The notes under the pieces were generated by a model. That model was not told the DNA's origin, ran no database searches, and saw only the letters and a list, made by a program, of their open reading frames with translations. This document shows, in pieces, positions 1-11,271 of a DNA stretch of 64,000 bases. A program made the translations under genes and the position numbers. Source of the stretch: Heterobasidion occidentale (Eukaryota; Basidiomycota; Agaricomycetes; Russulales; Bondarzewiaceae); the NCBI GenBank assembly GCA_039111635.1, contig JBCAQO010000012.1, positions 682,001 to 746,000 of the forward strand, read 5' to 3'. Numbering within the stretch: the first letter of the stretch is position 1; each line of letters opens with the position of its first letter.

Positions 1-674
1 GAGAGATGGCTCAGTCCGTGAGGCTCCTCGGGAGTGGGTGGCAACGTGGGAGGAGGAGCGGCGAAGACGAACGCGGAGGCCGACTCAGCAAGCAGGGTTT
101 CGCCAATCCTGTAATCACCTGAGGAACGAGCGATGAATAAACTATCACGACCAACGTAAAGGGTTTTACTACCTAATAAAAACGGCCCATGACAGAAGAT
201 AATGTCAGGCTTCATAGAGCGAGGGATAATCGGCCTTCGGCCACTTGCGAACAGGTATGGAGAGAACCATCCCTTCTCAACCGCTAAATAATCCTTCACG
301 GTCGCGAAGAGCGAATTATCTCTAGATAACAGAATTGCCTTCATCATCAACTGTGTCTTAAAACCACTGTTGTCGTCAAAATACACGCACTTGTGCACGC
401 TACTTCTGTAAAAACCCAGAGAAGCGTCCTCGAAAGTATGCTTGAATTTGAGAGTGATCAGTATGGCCTTGACGCTCGTCGTCTCAAGTTTTTTCGAGTG
501 GATAGGTATCATAGACTTTATCGGCTCGCCAATGACCAGGTCATTTGCAAGCTTAAGACCAATGTCAAACCCAGCATGCATGCCGATTTCCACAAGGATC
601 GAGTCCCCTACAGTGGAAACGACAGCGTCTGTCACAGTTCCCATAACGGGGGCGGCTACAGCGGCCACTCCACC
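1..674 (-). CDS. Unrecognised protein, 3' part missing (runs off the left edge)
   Basis: One minus-strand frame stays open from a likely splice acceptor at about 675 (TTTTGTAG) to the left edge, about 224 codons without a stop. It starts with a small-residue stretch (GGVAAVAAPVMGTV), then reads through KPDIIFCHGPFLLGSKTLYV and ends in a proline-rich segment before leaving the window. The length of the open frame and the clean acceptor suggest a real exon. A first exon probably lies in 680-932, where an ATG at 932 opens a hydrophobic stretch (MSFPGMSIPLLTIYILTLST), but I could not find a donor that joins the two in phase. I do not recognise the family. The plus-strand open frames here (393-878, 442-699) are its shadows. 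Confidence 0.45.
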
Positions 675-1504
675 CTACAAAAGTGTACCTGTTTCGTGAG
701 CATGGCGATCCTTAAAGTAGAACAAAAGACCCGAGCACTGACAGTAGCAACAATCACGGTATGGACAGCGAGATCCCGAAAACGGATGCAGGGTAAGAGA
801 AACGGTGAGGAATCGCCCCACTGGAGACGTATAAGTTCGTTGCGGCGCAAGTACCGATGTGAGGGTACAGGATGTTGACAAAGTGAGTATGTAGATTGTT
901 AACAATGGGATGGACATACCGGGGAAAGACATATCACGCTAGTTCCGGCTGCGCGCAACGACTCATAGGACGATATCACGATCCTCCCAGTCATTGACTG
1001 TGATCATGATAAAGAATCAGCACTAGGGTTCCTCGGCTTGGATACACAGACAATCGGCCCAGACAGTGAATTGATCAAGCACTGCAGAGTCGTTGCCTCT
1101 ACCATCAGTCTTCCAAGCCAGCACTGACTCACCCCAACAAGCTTCCGAACTATCCATGGTGCAGCTTTCTCTTCTTCAGCGTTGGGTATGGACACGGGAT
1201 CGATGGGACCGAGAGGTGATACATCCGTGCTCATGGTTTGAAAAGACAATGGTATCATAGGTAGAAAGATATGGGGAACTGAAGATGAAATCGCTTCATC
1301 GGCCCGAGCCAATCATATCGCCCTGAACTTTGCCCTGAGCAACGACGGATCAACGTCGAGGACAACGAAAGCTCCCAATTCTGAACATGAAGTGGAAGCT
1401 TTGTTCATGACATTTGGCAATTGGCGGGTAGACGAAGGTAGACGACTGGTAGACGAGGCCGGCCTGAACGGATAAAGTCGACTCGGCTATGACGTTGCTT
1501 CTTA
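675..1504. other. No confident gene; possible upstream exon of the edge gene
   Basis: The part from 675 to about 932 may hold the first intron and exon of the edge gene. The rest, up to the transposon at 1505, holds only a 102-codon minus-strand open frame (1004-1312) with no recognisable motif and no supporting splice structure. I see nothing else. Confidence 0.4.
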
Positions 1505-1885
1505 CAGCTGTTTCCGAAATGATTATCAAGCGCGTCGTGAGCCTAGGAAAATCAAAATAATCAAGAAAATGGGCTCAGAAAAGAGTTGCTCGTAGCTCAC
1601 TTAATTTTGACCATACAGACTCGCTCTACAAACTAAACCTGAACGGGTTGGCGAGGCGCAGAAGGCTGGAGCAAAAACGAGGCAGTTTGAGAGAGCGGTT
1701 GTGGAGCTAGGTTTCCTGGCCCTAACCTGCCCTTGCGGCGAAAGTAGAGCAGCTAGCGACAGGCGGAGACCGCGCCCTTGCCCAGAGGAGGCCTCCGAAG
1801 GCGATGGAGGCAAAAAGGAGGGCGTACGGCGCCGTCGTTGTCGTCCCAGCGCTGCTCCCGTCGGCGGCAGCTGACACGTGACACG
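1505..1885 (+). repeat. Left terminal inverted-repeat arm
   Basis: This arm is the approximate inverse complement of 2177-2556. Matching landmarks include the outer CAGCTGTTTCCG, the TTTGACCATACAGACTC-like stretch near 1606, and the inner GCTGACACGTGACAC near 1870. Confidence 0.8.
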
Positions 1886-2176
1886 CCATTGAACAAAGTG
1901 TCGTCGTTTGGCTGATGTCTAGAGGCATATGCATAATTTTTTGGAATTTATAGATAGTGCTTGAATCTCATAAGGTTGGGGTGTACAAAAAATAGGGACT
2001 TGAGTGCTGTTCAACTTGCATCAGGGTCCATTCTGTTTTTTGCAGTAGAATATATGTATATAAACAGAGTCAGACCAATCCCAATGCCTTGCTGGTGCAT
2101 CCAAGAGGCCTCTGAAGTGTTCTCATGGTGTGACTCGCACATTTTCATTGCTTTCCGTGTGCTTGTCGACGATGAT

Positions 2177-2556
2177 GTGTCACGTGTCAGCCGCCGCCGA
2201 CGGGAACAGCGCTGGGACGACGACGACGGCACCGTACGTTCCCCTTTCTGCCCCCATCGCCTTCAGAGGCCTCCTCTAGGCTAGGGGGTGGTCTCCGCTT
2301 GTCGCTAGCTGCTCTGGTTCCGCTGCAATGGCAGGTTTGGGCCGGGACACCTAACTCCATAACCCCTCGCTCAAATCACTCCGTTTTTGATCCAGCCGTC
2401 TGCGCCTCGCCAACCCGTTCAGGTTTAGTTTGTAGAGCGAGTCTGTATGGTCAAAATTAAGTGAGCTACGAGCAACTCTTTTCTGAGCTCATTTTCTTGA
2501 TTATTTTGATTTTCACAGGCTCACGACGCGCTTGACAATCATTTCGGAAACAGCTG
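2177..2556 (-). repeat. Right terminal inverted-repeat arm
   Basis: This arm is the approximate inverse complement of 1505-1885. Its outer end reads CGGAAACAGCTG and is followed directly by the TA flank at 2557-2558. Confidence 0.8.
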
Positions 2557-2887
2557 TAGTCAAATCAAGCAGAAACCGACTCCAGTGGGCAAGGATTGAA
2601 TTAAATATGGGGCTCGTTGAGGCCCCCTGCAACGAATGACAACGGTTGACAGATATACCACTCTGAGTAGCTCAGTAACCTCGTCCGCCTCACTCCCAAA
2701 TTTCCTTGGAGCCCCGCGCCTACGCGGCACGAAACTTGCCCCGATATCCTCCGCCTACGGACGAGAGCGTTGAGACTCGTCCTCTACACACCACAATATG
2801 AAAGGAACGTTGAAGATTCCATCATCCTTCTTCCGGTCGGTGAGAGGCGGCGTTGAGGCCACGATTGCCACACAAGGGCAGAATAGC

Positions 2888-4761
<1,874 letters not shown>

Positions 4762-7700
4762 TGTGAGCAAAGATGGAGGATGAAAAAGGGGATGAAAAAT
4801 AGAGAAGGGAGCTGGTGGTGAGGGCTTAGAGAAAACCGTTCGATTGGAAGAAAATCCAATTTTGATGGTGGAGTTGTACACGTGGTCCCACGTGGCAATC
4901 TTGCACATGCAACGGTCCGCCGGTCTCCTGCCCCACAAGCGGAGTCAGTCAAAACGTTGAGACATTGCTCACTTCCACCATTCAATATATAGCCAGCGAA
5001 GTTGGTCTGTCTCTTGTCCTTTTTCGTTGAAACAATTTCTAGACATTGATCTACTTCTGAAGCCATGAAGGTTGCTGATGATGACAGTAACCCCGAATCT
5101 CTACCTAGATGCCAGATTGCAGAAATACTGCAATACTCCTGTGACCTCCAATCGGGAGAAGATGGACGTCCCCAGTTTCATTGTTTTCCTGTGCCTCGAA
5201 TATTCAGGATGTAAGCATTCTCTGCACTTCTGCCAATCGACAAAGCATGAAATCCATCTCTCGAGATGTCCTGGGAGGCCAGCCATAGAAATCACTCGAA
5301 CAGTGAAAATTGACATCGTGACTGGCGAAGTTGACATACCTCCGGAGACCAGGTATGTATCTTATGTCAATATATCCTCTACATTTCCTCAATATGCTGA
5401 TATCCTTTGAAGTCAATACCTTCCAAAGGGGAAAGTTTGGCGAGATGTCAACCTCCACCCACAGTCAGAGTCATAAAGCTTACGCGACGACTCGAAATGC
5501 ATCATTGGTGGGAGCTATCATACCAACATAGAGTCTTATACTCGCCTCGAGTCGAGTGCATCACTTGATGGGTGACCTCAAAACCTGGTACTTACACAGA
5601 GATGATACATATTGCCATCGCTCTGGAAACGTATGGAATGGTGGTATTTTCCACAATGACATGGCCTACACCTCCCTCCAAGTAGGAACATTCTCTACAG
5701 AATCAAGTCAAAATACACAACTCATTCCCGATCTAGACATAAGCTTGTGGGTCTGATACAACTCAGCGAGCATTCACGTCATGAAGAAGGACGAATGCCA
5801 AGATCTGTTACTTTATGATACAGGGTCGGAGTGAGGCAGGAGGCGAATTTGAACCAAGACAAACGGAGAATGATGATCACCGTTTGCTGATCGGAGGGCC
5901 CGACGGTATGCCTACGCAGCGAGCGAGGCTCTACTGAGAACTACGGGATGGAAACCTAGCGTAGCAGTGTTTAAGATGTCGCTGCAGGCGGCTTGCAACT
6001 TGAATAGACAACGCCCTTTCTCAAGCCTGATGAGAATGATCTACACACGATCATGCCTCTCATGCACATGGCTCACAAGTGTTGGCCGCGGTACGAGTGG
6101 TCTGCTTCATCGAACGTGAAATTTTCACCTGTGCGCCCCGTGTAGCAGAAACGAATCACTGACCGTGTGTAACCCTGGAGTCGTCAGAACATCGAGGACT
6201 GATGAGGGGCGGCGATTGCGGAACAACGCGAACGCAACGTGGCAAGGGAAAAGGGTCGGGGCGTACGAGCGATCAAGGTCCGTTGACGCAGACAGTGTGG
6301 CAAGTCGCAAAAACATGTTCCTAATGAAAAAAATTTGATGTGATGATCGCGGGCTAGATGCCTCTGAAGAGGTAGTAGACTCCATCGAACTCGGTTCCAT
6401 CCGTGTAAGTACAGTTTCACCCACAGAGCACATGGTTGTAGATTGAGCACAAGCTGTCTGAAGAATATTCGAAGAACGGCGTGTATGATGATTAATAGAG
6501 TTTGCTCAACGTACAATCAACACGTTGTGGCTACGAGAAGTGTGAGCTCACTTTGACGTCCCACTCTTGTTCAGAACACCGATACGCCTCGATACGCACT
6601 CGATACGCCCATTCCGATGACATCTCATTGTAATTGGAAAGATCGGCACGGGTCAACGGGCGGCGACTAGAGCCAGGGGGGAGTCCGGGAGTAGTGCGGG
6701 TAAGTTCCAAGAGACACTGCCTCAGTTTGGGGACGCAGATCTCCTTGAGGTTTTGTACCTGATATGGGGAGCTGGGAACCTCTCCTTGGGATCTTATAGA
6801 AGGGGTGATCGGTTTCGGTTTGGATAACTGTGTCCTTTGACGCTGGGTCGCAGGCTTTGTCGGGCCAGTGATCGCTGATCGAGCACCTTTAGCTCATCAG
6901 CGTCTGCAATGAATGGGATCAATACCAACAAAAACGTGTCGATGTTTGTAGAGGTAAACCATGCTCAGGTCGCAGAGGATCTTGAACTTTGGCGACGTTC
7001 AAGGATGCTTTGGATGTGATCGAAAGCCCCTGGGCCGGTGAGAAGAACTTGTACGGATCACGTGTGACTATGAGGAAACGCTCGCGTAATCGCCCGAGAC
7101 AGCCCGAGCTACCCCGAGACCTCCCGAGCCCATTGAGCACCAACGAGATACGTTCCATCTCCGTTTCTCAAGAGGCCGTCGAATGTCTTTCAACCTGAGC
7201 GCCTCTGATCATATGATGAATATCCTGCGAGTCGGAGGGCGGAGCGCCAGCGCACTGCCGTATCGTAACATCAAACCTGCGCCACAGCATCTCAAACGGC
7301 CGAAGGGTACGTGTCACACACAATGATGAGGAAAATACATCATGGCGGCTTACCTGTGTGGCATCGCCTTCTTGGGCGGGGATAGTCACTGGATAGTCGC
7401 AACGATATTAACCGGGTTTCTGTTTACGCTATTGGGTGGGAAAAAGGAGCAAAAGGGCATCACACAACACCCAGCAGATCATTTCAAACCATGATTTCTC
7501 TCATCTGGTGCCAGTGGTAAGGTACTACTCGCGTATGATTGTTGGACTAAATCATTTCCGTGTACAGCCTGTCGTACCGTCTTCAACAATTATCGGCGAG
7601 AGCACCAGATCATAGTCCCTAGCGACCCTTGATCCTTCGTCGCGAGACACCATCGTCCAGGTAGCACAAGCTGACCTTAAAATTTTGGCCCCTCGGGCTG

Positions 7701-7992
7701 TGGATTGCACTGCCTGTGTTATACAAGCTGCGACGCCGCCTCCTTTTTAACAGACTTCACCATGCTCTCCATCTCTCAAGCTGACTCTCGAGGTCACAGC
7801 TGAGCCAGCGCTCCAGCGACGGCGACTATCCAATTTCTTTCTTTGTCCTCAAATCCGCCACCTGTCAATCTCTACTTGCACTTCCGTCCCTACTCGTCGG
7901 CATCTCTCTTTTACACGTACTAAACGCCTAAACTCCCGCACCCGCCGGCACGTGCTTCTCAAACTAAGGACACACGTGGAAATCCCTCAAAA
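4762..7992. other. 3.2 kb without a supportable gene
   Basis: Several short open frames occur on both strands (for example 5072-5410 plus, 5204-5458 minus, 6125-6433 minus, 6989-7198 plus, 7168-7389 minus). None carries a motif I recognise, and I could not chain any with introns into a family-like protein. The interval must contain the promoter and 5' leader of SAHH (right of 4761) and the promoter of the coiled-coil gene (left of 7993). Two short direct repeats are visible: CGATACGC three times at about 6580-6610, and a CCCGAG motif four times at about 7090-7132. A degraded or lineage-specific gene cannot be excluded. Confidence 0.4.
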
Positions 7993-9381
7993 ATGGCAGA
8001 CCCAAACTATGGTCAATGGATCAAAACGGAAAGCGGTATGTCCGCATGCATTTTGCCGACGTATATAACCCTGATGTCTTTCGTCTTCAGAAGGGGACGC
8101 TCAGTCATATACCTTCACTACAGCTGTCGGACAGGTCAGTGCCCAGCCTTTACGTTGTTTGTCGTCCCTTCTGACGTAGACTGCCCATTTCAGCAGAATT
8201 CACTCATGGGTCATCGACCCCCGTCTTCGAGTTCCGACATGACTTCCTCGAGCCTACGAGGCGCGATGGGCGATATCCATATCTCGTCCGCGTCACACTA
8301 CTCCGGGTCTCCTTCGCCTACTAGTGATGTCTCTGCTCATGTTCAATCCCAACAAAGGGGTCCAACATATGACGTCGCATCTGGCATGGTATGGATCCAT
8401 CCTTCACCAGACATCCCTCCCCAAGCTACCATGCAATCATCTGGTTTTGGAGGTGCCTCAGATCAGAGTAACCCTGTCTCGTTCTCCAATATACCTTCGC
8501 CTTCCGTTCATCCCGACAATGCCTCGAACAATTATTTACAGTATTCGTCTTATAATCCCGGAACATATCCTCCACCACCATCTGGCTCCCAGCATTCACA
8601 GTCTGTATCCTCCATGTTCGCCTCTTCCCCCTATCAGGATCAGTTTGGCTTCGAGCAAGCTCGCCCGCCGCAGTCGATAACGCATGGTCAAATCACACCC
8701 CACTCTGCAACCTTCCCTTCCCAAGGACGCCTCGCTTCGTCTTCCCCCAATCGCCCCGCCCATGCCCTTGATGAAGAAAACCGCCATTTGCGCAACAGAA
8801 TCAACCAATTAGAGGTTTACAACGAATCGGCTCGCATCCGTATTCGGGAGTTGGAGGCAGAATTGGCCAACCCCATGCACAGCGCATCGTACGCCGGATC
8901 ATCATCCGTCAGCGGACTTCCCACCCCTCTGCCAACATCACCCATGCCTACCACCTTTAACGCTTCCTGGAAAGCGAGGTATGACGCCCGAGTCAAACTT
9001 CTCTGCTCCTTGAACCGCGCAGGCAATGCTCTTTGCGCGTGGCACGACACTCGGCGGGAACGCCGGGCTCATCCTCCGCGCATGGCGCCCCCTGGGCGCC
9101 TCAACTGTGGCTGCTCTTTCGACGAAGCCCTTTTCGAAGAGAGCCTTGCTCGTCACGGCGTTGGGAGTTATCACCCCGGCGAGAGCGTCCGTATGGATCC
9201 CGCCCTTAGGAATCCCCTTCTTAAGCTGTTACAGCAGCGATTCGGTTACAAAGACGGCGACTTTGAACGCGATCCCGTCACGGGTAACTGGGTCGAAGGC
9301 GAGGGCCATACAATTTGGGAAGCGAAGGTGCACTCTGGGGGCAGCAGCCACCGGAAGGCACGCCCTGACGAACGTCATTGA
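7993..9381 (+). CDS. Coiled-coil protein with a conserved-looking C-terminal module; function unknown
   Basis: The whole interval is open, but two introns are better removed near the start: about 8035-8091 (GTATGTCCGC to TTCAG) and about 8135-8199. Splicing gives MADPNYGQWIKTE, then GDAQSYTFTTAVGQQNSLMG. A long Ser/Pro/Gln-rich, probably disordered region follows. A short coiled coil comes next, starting near ALDEENRHLRNRINQLEVYN with Leu/Ile heptads. The C-terminal 140 residues are compact and rich in Arg, Cys and Trp (NRAGNALCAWHDTRRERR, LNCGCSFDEALFEESLARHG, MDPALRNPLLKLLQQRFGY). The contrast between the low-complexity N-terminus and this dense tail suggests the tail is the functional domain. 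From memory the tail looks widespread in Basidiomycota, but I know no assigned role; a chromatin- or transcription-related function is only a guess. Confidence 0.8.
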   Translation: MADPNYGQWIKTESGMSACILPTYITLMSFVFRRGRSVIYLHYSCRTGQCPAFTLFVVPSDVDCPFQQNSLMGHRPPSSSSDMTSSSLRGAMGDIHISSASHYSGSPSPTSDVSAHVQSQQRGPTYDVASGMVWIHPSPDIPPQATMQSSGFGGASDQSNPVSFSNIPSPSVHPDNASNNYLQYSSYNPGTYPPPPSGSQHSQSVSSMFASSPYQDQFGFEQARPPQSITHGQITPHSATFPSQGRLASSSPNRPAHALDEENRHLRNRINQLEVYNESARIRIRELEAELANPMHSASYAGSSSVSGLPTPLPTSPMPTTFNASWKARYDARVKLLCSLNRAGNALCAWHDTRRERRAHPPRMAPPGRLNCGCSFDEALFEESLARHGVGSYHPGESVRMDPALRNPLLKLLQQRFGYKDGDFERDPVTGNWVEGEGHTIWEAKVHSGGSSHRKARPDERH

Positions 9382-9939
9382 ACCCTTCAGTGCACCATGA
9401 TATGCTGTCTCAAGGGCTCTGTTATTCCGCATCGATCATCTTGTTTGCTTGCTGTGCGTTGTCCATGTAAGTCCGTCATATAGAGCTTTGTATGTAACTT
9501 AATCCGCTATACCCTCAACTTCGACTTCGCACTTCTGATTTTGTCTTGCATTTGTTTGTTTCTTCCCCACCATTCTTCCATCAGCACACCATTGTTCTCA
9601 TATCACTAAACTACCACTCGCCTATTTACTGTTTCAGTTACTGTCTCTTAGCCTCTGGCACCCCCGATGTAACCCTAGCATTTCTCGTCGCCTCCACTGT
9701 TTTCTTATATCACGATTTGAAACCCCCTTAGAGCTCGTTTTCTCATGAAAAAATGTTGACTTTTCAAAATTATTCGCCTGTTTGTCTACATGAGCCTGAA
9801 TACAATCCTGATTTTAGAACGCGCATGCGTTGCCCGGAACAATGCATCAACGATCGGGACAAGCTGTGCATTACACGACTACTCAAAGGCAATCAAGCAT
9901 AGTCGTACTGTCCTCCCTTTTCGATTCCCTAGAAAATGA
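9382..9939. other. Intergenic region between convergent genes
   Basis: This lies between the end of the coiled-coil gene (plus) and the end of the GST gene (minus). It is T/C-rich with no supportable open frame, and presumably holds both 3' untranslated regions. Confidence 0.5.
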
Positions 9940-11038
9940 TTACAGTTTAGGTCGATCCTGATCACGGTTCAACAAACTCACTCGTTTGTAGGCAGGCCTG
10001 AGAGGAAATTATGAGCTTTCTATTGTTATAAAGTTTGAAACACAACTTGCTCACCGTTCGTGGATACGGTCAACCCATTCTTTAACCCTCGGCCCGATAT
10101 GCTCTTTCGAACGAGCGGTCAAGGCTTCGAGGGGAAATAGCATCATGTAATCCGCGGAAGTCGGCTCGTTACCTCCAGCGAAAAAATTACCGGACTTGGC
10201 CAGATGAGCCTCCACCTAAGTACCGATCACCATAATTAGCACGACTTCTCATTAAAGAACTATGTCACTTGCCAGATCGAGATTTCTCTTGAGTTGAGGA
10301 TTAACGAGTCTGTTAGTGAGTTGATCGAACACAGTCCGAACGATTGGCCTGATTAAAAAGGGGCTACGCCCTGGAACGATGCTGAAGACGAGCTTGTTGA
10401 CGGCCAAGGGCATCAATGTGCCCTCTGCATAGTGAGAGACTAGGAGTATGGGCAAAACCCATAAGTAAATGCCGAGCGAAATCTCTTCGATAAATGATAT
10501 GCTGTTCACTCACAGTAGAGGTTATCAATTGTTCCAGCATCAGGAGGCGAAGCTTTGCCACCGCCATATTTAGAGATGATATATTCTGTGTCAAACACGT
10601 TAGATCTGTATGACGCAGCAGAGTGAAGTAGGGGACGGACCAACGATTGCGCCACTTTCAGCTAACGTTACGTCTCCGTCTGTGATCACGGGAGACTTGC
10701 CAAGAGGGTGGATGTCGAGAAGTTCCTTGGGAGCAAGCAACTCGGCTGTGCGCTGGTAACGCTTGATCTCATAGGGCACCTCTAACTCTTCCTGGGGACG
10801 ATTCAGCAGGTTAGGGCACAAAACATACCAAGAGAAAGCGTGAGCTCACAAGTAACCAGAGAATTCTTTGAGAACGAGAATTGTTCAGGTGGTGGACAAT
10901 TAAGGTAGATTGTGCGGGAGCCGCCGCTGTGAACGGCAAGCACATAGTTAGACAACCATGTAACCACACCTAAAAAATCGTGCATGGAAGAGAATGAAAG
11001 GGCTTACCTGAAGCAGCATTAATAGCATCTGCAGACAT
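9940..11038 (-). CDS. Glutathione S-transferase
   Basis: A cytosolic GST conjugates glutathione to electrophiles. The start is the ATG at 11036-11038 (MSADAINAAS). After the first intron the protein continues AAPAQSTLIVHHLNNSRSQR, then ILWLL, and after a second intron EELEVPYEIKRYQR. The thioredoxin-fold N-terminal domain is complete through LAPKELLDIHPLGKSPVITD and the glutathione-binding LAESGAIVEYI. The helical C-terminal domain follows, with NKLVFSIVPGRSPFLIRPIV and a late stretch SGNFFAGGNEPTSADYMMLF, which is typical of fungal GSTs. Removing the last intron gives a short tail (RPAYKRVSLLNRD) ending at TAA 9940-9942. That tail differs from the usual family ending, so the last exon border is less certain. 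The NNSRSQRILWLLEE signature fits the class that includes yeast Gtt1. Confidence 0.93.
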
Positions 11039-11271
11039 GATGGGCGCGAAGGAGGACGTGAAGCAACGATGTGAGAGACATGGAAAGCGGAGAGCCCTCA
11101 TATAGAAGCTCGGTTTCCATTGCTAGCCACGTGCCATCGGTACACATGAAAGCCGACTGACAGCCGGGATGCCCGCGAACATCACTCATGACTCCCACCG
11201 TTGTTCGAGATCTTCCAATCTCTGACTCTTCTTCTACTCATTGTTACACCCACAGGTCCAAGTTTATTGCT
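11039..11271. promoter_or_regulatory. Shared promoter region between divergent GST and Tht1-like genes
   Basis: The GST gene (minus) and the nuclear-fusion gene (plus) start back to back about 230 bp apart, so both core promoters must lie here. A TATA-like CATATAG lies at about 11099, some 60 bp upstream of the GST ATG. No other element is recognisable. Confidence 0.35.

Larger units (their letters stand above)
1505..2556. mobile_element. Non-autonomous foldback/MITE-like DNA transposon with long terminal inverted repeats
   Basis: The two ends are exact inverse complements beginning CAGCTGTTTCCGAAATGATT. The inverted similarity continues, with scattered mismatches, for about 380 bp on each side (about 1505-1885 and 2177-2556), leaving a centre of about 290 bp. 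Both ends are flanked by TA (1503-1504 and 2557-2558), the target duplication typical of Tc1/mariner-type elements. No transposase-like open frame is present in the element, so it would need enzyme supplied from elsewhere. The arms differ by roughly one base in ten on reading by eye, so it is not brand new. Open frames reported within it (1601-1813, 1722-1934, 1961-2284, 2011-2232) are mirror products of the arms, not genes. Confidence 0.8.

Noticed and set aside
4762..7992. A possible gene built from the frames at 5072-5756 (plus) or 6919-7389 (minus)
   Set aside because: Some joins with GT/AG borders can be drawn, but none gives a protein resembling a known family or a long open frame, so I could not support a gene.
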